The notes under the pieces are model-generated. The model worked only from the letters and a program-made list of their open reading frames with translations, made no database searches and had not been told where the DNA came from. A program made the position numbers and the translations under genes. From an uncultured Prevotellaceae bacterium (GTDB taxonomy: Bacteria > Bacteroidota > Bacteroidia > Bacteroidales > Bacteroidaceae), in contig CAMVLT010000041.1 in assembly GCA_947168395.1 (NCBI GenBank), forward strand, positions 1-33,589: a stretch of DNA of 33,589 nt. Direction: 5' to 3'. This document shows, piece after piece, positions 7,679 to 16,270 of the stretch (its first letter is position 1; every line of letters starts with the position of its first letter).

Positions 7679-8677
7679 ATGGAATTTGCGAATAAAGAAT
7701 ATCTGTTTTTGCTCCTGCTGCTGATACCCTATATACTATGGTATCTGCTCTACAGGAAGAAGAGCGAGCCGACCATGCGCATGTCCGACACCTTCGCCTT
7801 CCGCTATGCGCCGAAGAGTTGGAAAGTGAGGCTCATGCCCCTGCAGATGCTGCTGCGTATCCTGGCGTTCACCATGATAGTGGTGGTGCTGGCACGTCCG
7901 CAAACCCGCAATTCATGGAAGAACAAGACGGTTGAGGGTATCGACATCATGCTGGCTATGGACGTGTCGACCAGTATGCTGGCCGAGGACCTGAAGCCCA
8001 ATCGCTTGGAGGCAGCCAAGCAGGTGGCCGCCGAGTTCATTGCAGGCCGTCCTGACGACAATATCGGACTGACCATCTTTGCTGGCGAGTCGTTCACCCA
8101 GTGCCCTATGACTACTGACCACGCCTCGCTGCTCAACCTGCTCCAGAACGTGCGTACTGACATTGCCCAGCGCGGACTCATCGAGGACGGTACGGCCATC
8201 GGTATGGGACTGGCCAACTCTGTCAGCCGCCTGAAGGATTCCAAGGCCAAGAGCCGGGTGGTCATTCTGCTGACTGACGGCTCCAACAACCGTGGTGACA
8301 TATCGCCGATGACGGCTGCCGAGATAGCCAAGAGCTTGGGCATCCGCGTCTATACCATCGGCGTGGGCAGCAACAAGGTGGCACCTTACCCCATGCCTGT
8401 GGCTGGCGGTGTGCAGTATGTGAACATACCCGTCGAGATTGACAACGAGACGCTTCGCGGCATTGCCAATGCCACCGACGGCGACTTCTACCGTGCCACC
8501 AACGCCAAGGAGCTGCATCAGATATACAAGGAGATAGACCAGTTGGAGAAGTCAAAACTGAATGTGAAGCAGTTCAGCAAGAAGTACGACGTCTACCAGC
8601 CCTTTGCCCTCGTGGCCGTGCTGGCTCTGCTCTTGGAGCTGCTGCTGCGCATAACAATATTTAGGAGGATACCGTAA
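7679..8677 (+). CDS. batA: BatA, vWA-domain membrane protein
   Basis: BatA is an inner-membrane protein with a periplasmic von Willebrand A domain. The 332 residues show two N-terminal membrane segments (FLLLLLIPYILWYLLY; LLRILAFTMIVVVLARP), a vWA domain with an intact metal-site motif DVSTSM (about residues 94-99), a conserved Thr in NIGLTIFAG, LLTDGSNN, and a C-terminal membrane segment (FALVAVLALLLELLLRITIF). Bat genes were linked to aerotolerance and stress survival in Bacteroides fragilis, but the molecular role is unsettled. The gene begins four bases after the previous one and ends one base before batBC. Confidence 0.94.
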   Translation: MEFANKEYLFLLLLLIPYILWYLLYRKKSEPTMRMSDTFAFRYAPKSWKVRLMPLQMLLRILAFTMIVVVLARPQTRNSWKNKTVEGIDIMLAMDVSTSMLAEDLKPNRLEAAKQVAAEFIAGRPDDNIGLTIFAGESFTQCPMTTDHASLLNLLQNVRTDIAQRGLIEDGTAIGMGLANSVSRLKDSKAKSRVVILLTDGSNNRGDISPMTAAEIAKSLGIRVYTIGVGSNKVAPYPMPVAGGVQYVNIPVEIDNETLRGIANATDGDFYRATNAKELHQIYKEIDQLEKSKLNVKQFSKKYDVYQPFALVAVLALLLELLLRITIFRRIP

Positions 8678-8678
8678 T

Positions 8679-10373
8679 ATGTTTAGATTTGAAGACCCAT
8701 TATACCTATACCTGCTGCTGCTGATTCCCGTATTGGCCATCATCAGGTTTCTGACCTATCGTAACCAGAAGAAGCGTCTGCGCAAGTTTGGCGACCCCCG
8801 GCTGCTGAAGGAGCTGATGCCCGATGTGTCGCGCTGGCGTCCTGGAGTGAAGTTCTGGCTGCTGCAGGCAGCCTTGGCCCTACTCATCCTGATGCTTGCC
8901 CGTCCGCAGATGGGAACAAAAATCAGTCACGAGAAGCGCACAGGTATCGAGACCATCATCTGCGTCGACATCAGTAACTCCATGCTGGCCGAGGATGTGA
9001 CGCCCAGCCGCTTAGACCGTGCGAAGATGATGGTCGAGAACCTTGTCGACCACTTTACTGACGACAAGATAGGCCTCATCGTGTTTGCAGGCGATGCCTT
9101 CGTGCAGTTGCCCATTACCAGCGACTATGTGTCGGCCAAGATGTTCCTGTCGAACATCGACCCGTCGATGATGGCCACCCAGGGTACGGACATAGCACGG
9201 GCTGTGGAGATGGCTACCCACAGCTTCACCCAGGAGAAGGAGATAGGCAAGGCCATCATCGTCATTACCGATGGCGAGGACCATGAAGGCGGTGCCGTCG
9301 AGGCTGCCGAGGCTGCCAAGAAGGCTGGCATGCGCGTCTATATGCTTGGCATCGGCTCTGTCAAGGGGTCGCCCATCCCCATTCCCGGAACGGGTGACTA
9401 CATGACGGATAATACGGGGCAGACCGTGATGTCGGCCCTCAACGAGGATATGTGTAAGCAGATAGCTGCCGCTGGCGGCGGTGCCTACATCCACGTCGAG
9501 AACAACAGCAACGCGCAGGACCTGTTGGACCAGGAGCTCGACAAGCTGTCGAAGAAGGAGACGCAGAGCACCATCTACAGCGACTACGACGAGCAGTTCC
9601 AGGCCTTTGGCATCCTGGCTCTCCTGCTGCTCATCATCGAGATTTGCCTGTTAGAGAGCAAGAACCCGCTCGCCAAGCGTATCTCGTTGTTTGGTGCCAG
9701 GAAGAAAGCCGTAGCCACCGTCGTGCTGCTGATGGTGGCCATGAGTGTGAGTGCTCAGACCGACAGGCTTTATGTGCGTCAGGGCAACAAGCAGTACCGT
9801 AGCGGGGACTACGCCAACGCCGAGGTCAGCTACCGTAAGGCTTTGGAGAAGAACGACCGCAACGCGCAGGCTCTCTATAACCTGGGCAATGCGCTGATGG
9901 CCCAGAACAAGGACTCGGCCGCCATCATGGAGTTCGACAAGGCTACCAAGGTGGAGTCCAACGACCTGCGCAAGTCGAAGGCTTTCCATAACGTAGGATT
10001 CATCTGCCAGCGTCACCGCATGTATGGCGAGGCCATCGAGGCCTACAAGCAGAGCCTCCGACTGAATCCGCACGACGACGAGACCCGTTACAACCTGGAA
10101 CTATGCAAGCGCCAGCAGAAGAACCAGCCCCAGCAGCAACAGCAGCAGGGCAACGACAAGGACAAACAACAAGACAAGCAGAAGCAGGACCAGCAGCAGC
10201 AACAGCAGGACAAGCAGAAGCAGCAACAGCAGCAGAAGCAGGAGCCGAAGATGAGCAAGGAGAACGCCGAGCAGCTGCTGAATGCCGCTATGCAGCAGGA
10301 GAAACAGACGCAGGAGCGCATGAAGAAAGCCCAGCAGCAGCCCCAGCGTCGTAATATTCAGAAGAATTGGTAA
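8679..10373 (+). CDS. batB: BatB-BatC fusion: vWA membrane protein joined to a TPR protein
   Basis: The 564-residue protein is one continuous frame. Residues 1-330 are BatB: two membrane segments (YLYLLLLIPVLAIIRFL; LLQAALALLILMLARPQ), a vWA domain with DISNSM and VITDGEDHEGG, and a third membrane segment (ILALLLLIIEICLL). Residues 343-361 look like a BatC signal peptide (KAVATVVLLMVAMSVSAQ) now internal. TPR repeats follow (362-474), then a Gln/Lys-rich tract (480-524) and the conserved BatC tail (MSKENAEQLLNAAMQQEKQTQE, ending KNW). BatB and BatC are separate genes in Bacteroides as I recall, so this is a fusion. The retained signal sequence should put the TPRs in the periplasm. The TAA stop overlaps the first bases of a palindromic element. 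Confidence 0.92.
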   Translation: MFRFEDPLYLYLLLLIPVLAIIRFLTYRNQKKRLRKFGDPRLLKELMPDVSRWRPGVKFWLLQAALALLILMLARPQMGTKISHEKRTGIETIICVDISNSMLAEDVTPSRLDRAKMMVENLVDHFTDDKIGLIVFAGDAFVQLPITSDYVSAKMFLSNIDPSMMATQGTDIARAVEMATHSFTQEKEIGKAIIVITDGEDHEGGAVEAAEAAKKAGMRVYMLGIGSVKGSPIPIPGTGDYMTDNTGQTVMSALNEDMCKQIAAAGGGAYIHVENNSNAQDLLDQELDKLSKKETQSTIYSDYDEQFQAFGILALLLLIIEICLLESKNPLAKRISLFGARKKAVATVVLLMVAMSVSAQTDRLYVRQGNKQYRSGDYANAEVSYRKALEKNDRNAQALYNLGNALMAQNKDSAAIMEFDKATKVESNDLRKSKAFHNVGFICQRHRMYGEAIEAYKQSLRLNPHDDETRYNLELCKRQQKNQPQQQQQQGNDKDKQQDKQKQDQQQQQQDKQKQQQQQKQEPKMSKENAEQLLNAAMQQEKQTQERMKKAQQQPQRRNIQKNW

Positions 10374-10521
10374 AGCCTACCCAAGCCCTTCCGAAGGGAG
10401 GGATGTCTAAATAGATAAACACGTAGAAATGAAACGAAATAGAGTATATTCAGGTATCAATAAGTCCCGCCAGTCAGGTATTCAAACATCCCTCCCCTGG
10501 GGAGGGCTTGGGTGGGCTTTG
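10372..10521. repeat. Palindromic element across the batBC/batDE junction
   Basis: The left arm (10372-10407) reads AAAGCCTACCCAAGCCC and goes on to GGGAGGGATGT; the complement of the right arm (10483-10521) reads AAAGCCCACCCAAGCCC and goes on to GGGAGGGATGTTTG. About 75 bases separate them. The batBC stop codon overlaps the left end, and the batDE ATG (10429) lies in the centre. The arms match those of the rimO element, with only a few differences over 35 bases. Confidence 0.85.
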
Positions 10522-13062
10522 TTCCTTTTATTCCTCCCTTTCCAGGTTTTGGCCCAGACGCTGACTGCCAATGCCCCGTCGCATGTGGCCGTGGGTGAGC
10601 AGTTCCGGCTCTCGTACACCGTCAATACGCAGGATGTCGGCGATTTCCGTGTGGGCGACATACCCGATGCCTTTGAGGTGCTGATGGGACCCAGCCGCTC
10701 GTCGCAGTCGAGCATTCAGATTATCAACGGTCACACCAGCCAGTCGTCGTCCATCACCTTCACCTATATCGTGGTGGCTGTGAAGAACGGCACCTTCACC
10801 ATTCCGGCTGCCCACATCACGGCCGAGGGCAAGAACGTGGCATCGAGTTCGCTGAAAATCACCGTCTCGGGACAGGCTCAGGGCGGTGGGGGCAGTCAGC
10901 GACAGCAACAGCAGATGCAGCCGCAGCCACGTGCCGCTGGCACGCCCATATCAGGCTCCGACCTGTTTATCAAGGTCAGTGCCAACAAGAAGCGCGTCTA
11001 CGAGCAGGAGCCTGTGCTGCTGACCTACAAGGTGTACACGCTGGTGGAACTTACCCAGTTGGAGGGCAAGATGCCCGACCTGAACGGATTCCACACGCAG
11101 GAAGTGCCGCTGCCCCAGCAGAAGAGCTTCAAGATAGAGACCGTCAACGGCCGTCCCTACCGCACGGTGACGTGGTCGCAGTACGTCATGTTCCCCCAGA
11201 TAACGGGTAAGCTGAAGATTCCTGCCCTGACGTTCAACGGCATCGTCGTCCAGCAGAACCGCAACATCGACCCCTTCGAGGCCTTCTTCAACGGCGGCTC
11301 CAGCTATGTGGAAGTGAAGAAACAGATACAGGCTCCCGGCATGGAGATACAGGTGGATCCGCTGCCACAGCGTCCTGCCAACTTCTCGGGTGGGGTAGGC
11401 CACTTCAACATCAGCGCCCAGCTCGACAATACCGAGGTGAAGGCCAACGACGCCGTCAAGCTGCGTGTCATCGTCAGCGGCGTGGGCAACCTGAAGCTCA
11501 TCAAGCAGCCCGTGGTGGAGTTCCCCAAGGACTTCGACAAGTACGATGCCAAGCTCACTGACAAGTCGAAGCTGACGGCCAACGGGCTGGAAGGCTCCAT
11601 GATTTACGACTTCCTCGCCGTACCCCGCCATCAGGGCAAGTTCGAGATTCCGCCAGTGGAGTTCACCTATTATGATACGGCCTCGCACAGCTATAAGACC
11701 GTGAAGTCGCAGGGCTTCACGTTAGACGTGCAGAAGGGTTCGGGCAGCGGCTCCACCATGAGCGACTATACAGGGCAGGAGGACTTGAAACTGCTGAACA
11801 AGGACATACGCTACATCAAGACGGGCACCACCGAGCAGCACGGCATCGACGACTTCTTCTTCGGCAGCAAGGGCTACTGGATATCGTTGGCCTTGCTCGC
11901 CCTCGTCTTCGTCTCGCTGTTTGTCATCTTCCGTCAGCGTGCCATCGCTGGTGCCGACATTGTGGGCCAGCGTGCAGGCCGCGCCAACAAGGTGGCCACT
12001 AAGCGCCTGAGGAAGGCCGCCCGGCTGATGAGGGAGAACAAGCCCTCCGACTTCTACGACGAGGTGTTGCGTGCCCTCTGGGGCTATGTCGGCGACAAGC
12101 TGAACATTCCCGTCGAGCAACTGTCGCACGACAACATTGCCGAGCGCCTGACGGCCCGCTCCGTCGAGCAGACGGTCATCGACCAGTTCATAGGAGCTAT
12201 CGACGAGTGCGAGTTTGAACGCTACGCCCCAGGCGACCCCAAGGGAAATATGAACAAGGTGTTTGAGAAAGCCATGAATGCTATTGAGAAGATTGAGGAC
12301 GGCATGAAGAAACGCCGTCAGGCCAAGTCGGCCGTGCTGCTGTTGGCATTGCTGCTGCCGCTGTCAGCGTCAGCCGTCACCAAGGCCGAGGCCGACAGCG
12401 CCTATACGCAGGGCCGCTACCAGCAGGCCGTCAAGGCCTACGAGCAGCTGCTGCAACAGGGTGTCAGTGCCGACCTCTACTACAACCTGGGCAACGCCTA
12501 CTACCGCATGGACGAGATGCCCCGCGCCGTGCTCAACTATGAGCGTGCGCTGCTGCTCTCGCCAGGCGACCGCGACATACGCTTCAACCTGCAGATGGCC
12601 CGCTCGAAGACCATCGACAAGATAACGCCCGAGTCGGAGATGTTCTTCGTCACGTGGTATCACTCGCTGGTCAACCTGACGAGTGTCGACGGCTGGGCCA
12701 CTCTCGCCCTCTGTGCCTTGGCACTGGCCATAGTGCTCGTGCTGGTCTACCTGTTCACCGAGCCAGTGTGGCTGCGTAAGCTGGGCTTCTTCGGTGCCTT
12801 CGCACTGCTGGTAGTGTTCGTGGTTTCCAACTTCTTCGCCTTCGCCCAGAAGCGGAGCTTCACGAGCCGCAGCGGAGCCATCATCATGGCACCTGCCGCC
12901 ACCGTGAAGAGTACACCCGCCAAGCAGGGCACCGACCTCTTCATCCTGCACGAGGGCACCAAGGTCAACATTACCGACGGCAGCATGCGCCAGTGGAAGC
13001 GCATACGCATAGCCGACGGTAAGGAAGGCTGGATTGAAACGTCTCAAATAGAAGTGATATAA
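10429..13062 (+). CDS. batD: BatD-BatE fusion: oxygen-tolerance protein joined to TPR/SH3 protein
   Basis: The 877-residue protein begins inside the palindromic element; its first 31 residues (MKRNRVYSGINKSRQSG, then QTSLPWGGLGWAL) are element-derived and run into the signal peptide core (FLLFLPFQVLAQ). BatD beta domains follow to about residue 475, then a membrane segment near 482-500 (WISLALLALVFVSLFVIF) and a cytoplasmic helical domain. At residue 626 a second signal-like sequence appears (MKKRRQAKSAVLLLALLLPL), then BatE TPRs (YYNLGNAYYRMDEMPRAVLNYERALLLSPGD), two membrane segments (about 755-810) and a C-terminal SH3-like domain ending GWIETSQIEVI. In Bacteroides these are two proteins as I recall. 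An internal start at ATG 12304 could still produce separate BatE. Confidence 0.9.
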   Translation: MKRNRVYSGINKSRQSGIQTSLPWGGLGWALFLLFLPFQVLAQTLTANAPSHVAVGEQFRLSYTVNTQDVGDFRVGDIPDAFEVLMGPSRSSQSSIQIINGHTSQSSSITFTYIVVAVKNGTFTIPAAHITAEGKNVASSSLKITVSGQAQGGGGSQRQQQQMQPQPRAAGTPISGSDLFIKVSANKKRVYEQEPVLLTYKVYTLVELTQLEGKMPDLNGFHTQEVPLPQQKSFKIETVNGRPYRTVTWSQYVMFPQITGKLKIPALTFNGIVVQQNRNIDPFEAFFNGGSSYVEVKKQIQAPGMEIQVDPLPQRPANFSGGVGHFNISAQLDNTEVKANDAVKLRVIVSGVGNLKLIKQPVVEFPKDFDKYDAKLTDKSKLTANGLEGSMIYDFLAVPRHQGKFEIPPVEFTYYDTASHSYKTVKSQGFTLDVQKGSGSGSTMSDYTGQEDLKLLNKDIRYIKTGTTEQHGIDDFFFGSKGYWISLALLALVFVSLFVIFRQRAIAGADIVGQRAGRANKVATKRLRKAARLMRENKPSDFYDEVLRALWGYVGDKLNIPVEQLSHDNIAERLTARSVEQTVIDQFIGAIDECEFERYAPGDPKGNMNKVFEKAMNAIEKIEDGMKKRRQAKSAVLLLALLLPLSASAVTKAEADSAYTQGRYQQAVKAYEQLLQQGVSADLYYNLGNAYYRMDEMPRAVLNYERALLLSPGDRDIRFNLQMARSKTIDKITPESEMFFVTWYHSLVNLTSVDGWATLALCALALAIVLVLVYLFTEPVWLRKLGFFGAFALLVVFVVSNFFAFAQKRSFTSRSGAIIMAPAATVKSTPAKQGTDLFILHEGTKVNITDGSMRQWKRIRIADGKEGWIETSQIEVI

Positions 13063-13760
13063 TGCTCGACCTGCTGATTGACTTCGACCGCTGGCTGCTG
13101 CTGGCCGTGAATGGCAGCCCGTCGCTCTACCTCGACGGGGTGGTGAAGACGCTCACTACGGCTGCCACGTGGATACCGCTCTACCTGGCACTGTTCTACT
13201 TAGTGATGCGGAACAACAACTCCGTCGCCCGGATTGCCTTCATCGTGGGCTGCGCAGCCTTGTGCTACCTCTTGGCAGGAGCATTCGACGACGGCATCGT
13301 CAAGCCCTTGGTAGCCCGCTGGCGACCCACCCACGACCCCGTCATCGGCTGGCAGGTGGATGTGGTCAACGGCTATCGCGGTGGCAAGTACGGCTTCTTC
13401 TCCGCCCATGCCTGCAACACGTTCAGCCTGGCCGTATTCTTTAGCCTGCTGGTGCGCAGCCGCCTGCTCACGACGGCCCTTGTCGCGTGGTCGCTGGTCA
13501 ACTGCTGGACCCGTCTCTACCTCGGCGTCCACTTTCCGGGCGACATACTGGTTGGCTTGCTCTGGGGCGGTCTCGTGGGCTTTGCGGTCTACCGTTTCTA
13601 CACCCGCATGCTCCACCGCTATATAAACGAACTGAACTTTGTCTCTACGCAGTACACGGTGACGGGCTATCAGCGCAGCGACATCGACGTGGTGGCCTCC
13701 GTGCTGGTCTACACGTTGGTCTATGCCATGCTGCGTGCCTGCCTCATGCTATACGTTTAA
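13062..13760 (+). CDS. PAP2-family membrane phosphatase
   Basis: PAP2 enzymes remove phosphate from lipid phosphates such as undecaprenyl diphosphate or phosphatidic acid at the membrane. The 232-residue protein has about five or six hydrophobic segments and the three signature motifs in order: KPLVARWRP (KxxxxxxRP), FFSAHACNT (the PSGH position, His retained) and TRLYLGVHFPGD (SRxxxxxHxxxD, with Thr for Ser). Its ATG overlaps the batDE stop (TAATG), so it is co-expressed with the Bat genes; whether it works with them is unknown. The C-terminus has an extra hydrophobic segment. Substrate cannot be told from sequence. Confidence 0.88.
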   Translation: MLDLLIDFDRWLLLAVNGSPSLYLDGVVKTLTTAATWIPLYLALFYLVMRNNNSVARIAFIVGCAALCYLLAGAFDDGIVKPLVARWRPTHDPVIGWQVDVVNGYRGGKYGFFSAHACNTFSLAVFFSLLVRSRLLTTALVAWSLVNCWTRLYLGVHFPGDILVGLLWGGLVGFAVYRFYTRMLHRYINELNFVSTQYTVTGYQRSDIDVVASVLVYTLVYAMLRACLMLYV

Positions 13761-13764
13761 CAAG

Positions 13765-15018
13765 ATGGATACACGACACATACAAATCAGCGACTATAAC
13801 TATGCGCTGCCCGACGAGCGCATTGCCAAGTACCCCCTGCCGCAGCGCGACCACTCCAAGCTGCTGCTCTACCGTCACGGCGAGGTGAGCGAGGACTCGT
13901 TCTACAACCTGCCCGACTATCTGCCTCAGGGAGCCCTGATGGTGTTCAACAACACCCGCGTCATTCAGGCACGCATGCACTTCCGCAAGTCTACAGGTGC
14001 CCTCATCGAGATATTCCTGCTCGAACCCTTCCAGCCCGCCGACTACGAGCAGATGTTCCAGACTCGCCAGCGCTGCTGCTGGCTCTGCTTGGTGGGCAAT
14101 CTGAAGAAGTGGAAGGACGGTACGCTCACGCGGACGCTGAACATGGAACATGGCCCGCTGACCATTACCGCCACGCGGGAGGGTGAGCAGGGCACCAGCC
14201 ACCTCATAGAGTTCGAGTGGGACAACAGCCAAGTATCGTTTGCCGAGGTCATCGACGCAGCTGGCGAGCTGCCCATACCCCCCTACCTGAACCGCGATAC
14301 CGAGGAGAGCGACAAGACCACCTACCAGACCGTCTATTCCAAAATCAAGGGCAGCGTTGCCGCTCCCACCGCCGGACTTCACTTCACGCCCGAAGTGCTC
14401 GCTGCACTCGATGCCCGAGGCATCGACCGCGAGGAGGTGACGCTTCATGTAGGAGCAGGTACGTTCAAGCCCGTCAAGAGTGCCGAGATTGCCGGCCACG
14501 AGATGCACACCGAGTACATAGCCGTGCACCGTCAGACGCTGGAAAAGCTGCTGGCCCACCAGTGCCAGGCTATTGCTGTAGGCACCACCAGCGTGCGTAC
14601 CCTCGAAAGCCTCTACTACATGGGACTGAAGACGCTCCGGAACCCCGACATCGCTGAGGAGCAGCTGCACGTCAGCCAGTGGGAACCGTATGAAGACCCC
14701 CCATCCCCCCTGTTTAGGGGGGCACTAAGCTCTCCCCCTAAACAGGGGGAGGTGGAGAGGGTCTTGCAGGCCCTGCTCGACTGGATGGACCGTCGCCAGC
14801 TCACCGTGCTCCACTCCAGCACCCAGATTATCATTGCCCCAGGCTACGACTACAAGATTGTGAACATGCTGGTCACCAACTTCCACCAGCCGCAGTCCAC
14901 CCTGCTCCTGCTCGTCAGCGCCTTCGTTCATGGCGACTGGCGACGCATCTACGACTACGCCCTCACTCACCACTTCCGCTTCCTCAGCTACGGCGACTCC
15001 TCGCTGCTGATACCCTGA
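13765..15018 (+). CDS. queA: S-adenosylmethionine:tRNA ribosyltransferase-isomerase QueA
   Basis: QueA transfers the ribosyl part of SAM to preQ1 in tRNA, giving epoxyqueuosine. The 417-residue protein has the family start ISDYNYALPDERIAKYPLPQRD, then NNTRVIQARM, the ELPIPPYL segment, YQTVYSKIKGSVAAPTAGLHFT, LHVGAGTFKPV, EYIAVHRQT and the C-terminal MLVTNFHQPQSTLLLLVSAF. ATG 13765, four bases after the PAP2 stop, is preferred to 13723, which lies inside the PAP2 gene. A 69-bp inverted repeat (14695-14763) adds about 22 residues (PPSPLFRGALSSPPKQGEVERV) between the conserved WEPYED and LQALLDWMDRR segments. All other motifs are intact. Confidence 0.94.
   Translation: MDTRHIQISDYNYALPDERIAKYPLPQRDHSKLLLYRHGEVSEDSFYNLPDYLPQGALMVFNNTRVIQARMHFRKSTGALIEIFLLEPFQPADYEQMFQTRQRCCWLCLVGNLKKWKDGTLTRTLNMEHGPLTITATREGEQGTSHLIEFEWDNSQVSFAEVIDAAGELPIPPYLNRDTEESDKTTYQTVYSKIKGSVAAPTAGLHFTPEVLAALDARGIDREEVTLHVGAGTFKPVKSAEIAGHEMHTEYIAVHRQTLEKLLAHQCQAIAVGTTSVRTLESLYYMGLKTLRNPDIAEEQLHVSQWEPYEDPPSPLFRGALSSPPKQGEVERVLQALLDWMDRRQLTVLHSSTQIIIAPGYDYKIVNMLVTNFHQPQSTLLLLVSAFVHGDWRRIYDYALTHHFRFLSYGDSSLLIP
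14695..14763. repeat. Inverted-repeat element inserted in frame in queA
   Basis: The left arm GACCCCCCATCCCCCCTG and the complement of the right arm GACCCTCTCCACCTCCCC enclose copies of CCCCCTGTTTAGGGGG. Each arm is itself a hairpin around TGTTTA, like the nested design of the rimO element. The right arm (14725-14763) is read as LSSPPKQGEVERV, the same phase as the other elements. The sequence differs from the rimO type, so it is a related or analogous family. Confidence 0.75.
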
Positions 15019-15039
15019 TTGTTATTCAACGTGAGTGAT

Positions 15040-16263
15040 ATGTATCAATTCTTATTATCATTACTGAATGTTGTTTGCGAGATGGCTCCCTATCTGTTGT
15101 TGGGATTCCTTATCGCAGGGGTGTTGCATGTATTCGTGCCACAGAAGTTCTATGCCAAGTATCTGTCGCGGAATAACAAATTGTCTGTTGTCTGGGCGGC
15201 ACTCTTGGGCATTCCCCTGCCGCTATGTTCATGCGGTGTCATTCCAACAGCTGTCGGCCTGAAAAACGAGAAGGCTTCGAAAGGAGCCATCGCCTCGTTT
15301 CTCATAGCCACGCCGCAGACAGGCATCGACTCCATTCTGGCCACGTTCTCGCTGATGGGACTGGGCTTTGCGATTATCCGTCCTACAGCAGCACTTGTCA
15401 CGGGTATTTGTGGAGGATTGCTGGTGAACCGTCTGCTGCGTGATGATGATGTCGTCGACATTGATAGCTGCTCATGTCAGGCGGAACAGGGGAATAAGAT
15501 CTGGCGCGTTCTGAAGTATGCCTATTTCGACATGCTTCGCGACATTGGTCTGCGTCTGCTCATCGGCCTTGCCGTAGCAGCATTGATTCAGGTGGCTGTG
15601 CCCGACGAGTTTTTCCTGCAGTTTGGTAGTCAGCCGTTGCTGCAGATGCTGGTATTACTTGTCATCGCCATTCCGATGTATATCTGCTCGACGGGTAGCA
15701 TCCCCGTGGCGGCAGCATTGATGGTGAAGGGACTCTCGCCTGGAGCGGCACTGGTGATGCTGATGGCTGGCCCTGCCGTTAACCTCTCCTCCATCCTCGT
15801 GGCTCACAAATCAATGGGGCGTCGCTTTACATCAATTTACCTGATGACCATCGTTACGTTCGCTATCCTCTTCGGACTGCTGCTCAATGCTACGGGAATC
15901 GACTTCACCATTGCCGCTCACGATGCTTGTTGTTTGAGCACATCGGCTCTACCCAGCCCCTTTAAGCTTATTTGCGCTACAATATTAACCCTATTAATAA
16001 TTTTTGCTCTTATGATGAAACTATTCAGTAAATTTACCTCCAAAGAAACGTTAGCCCCCGACGTTGTTGTTTACAGGGTCGAAGACATGCATTGCAGTCA
16101 TTGCGAGGCAGCCGTTGTCCGTGCCGTCGAGGAAGTGCCAGGCGTAGAGAAAGCCAAGGCCAGTGCTTCGGCCAACACCCTCACCATCAAAGGCTCTGCC
16201 ACCGAGGAGGCCATCCGTGCAGCAGTTGAAGGTATCGGTTATACATTTAAAGGAAGAAAATGA
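15040..16263 (+). CDS. Metal-efflux-type permease with C-terminal HMA domain
   Basis: The 407-residue protein has 8-10 hydrophobic segments in two halves of the DUF318/ArsP-like permease family: LLGFLIAGVLHVFVP with LPLCSCGVIP (Cys 63 and Cys 65), and later PMYICSTGSIPVAAALMVKG and MLMAGPAVNLSSILV. A cytoplasmic loop carries SCSC. Residues about 345-407 are a heavy-metal-associated domain with MHCSHC (Cys 352 and 355). This build fits the SO_0444-type Cu/Zn efflux transporters; the metal is not certain. ATG 15040 is chosen over TTG 15019 and GTG 15031, the former overlapping nothing but directly abutting queA. No promoter is visible, so it is probably transcribed with queA. Confidence 0.85.
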   Translation: MYQFLLSLLNVVCEMAPYLLLGFLIAGVLHVFVPQKFYAKYLSRNNKLSVVWAALLGIPLPLCSCGVIPTAVGLKNEKASKGAIASFLIATPQTGIDSILATFSLMGLGFAIIRPTAALVTGICGGLLVNRLLRDDDVVDIDSCSCQAEQGNKIWRVLKYAYFDMLRDIGLRLLIGLAVAALIQVAVPDEFFLQFGSQPLLQMLVLLVIAIPMYICSTGSIPVAAALMVKGLSPGAALVMLMAGPAVNLSSILVAHKSMGRRFTSIYLMTIVTFAILFGLLLNATGIDFTIAAHDACCLSTSALPSPFKLICATILTLLIIFALMMKLFSKFTSKETLAPDVVVYRVEDMHCSHCEAAVVRAVEEVPGVEKAKASASANTLTIKGSATEEAIRAAVEGIGYTFKGRK

Positions 16264-16270
16264 AAGGATG

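Noticed and set aside
10120..10250. CAG-rich tract in batBC as a slippage artefact
   Set aside because: Gln-rich linkers are normal in BatC and the conserved BatC tail follows in frame.
13723..13764. Longer queA start inside the PAP2 gene
   Set aside because: The extra residues do not fit QueA; ATG 13765 gives the normal N-terminus.
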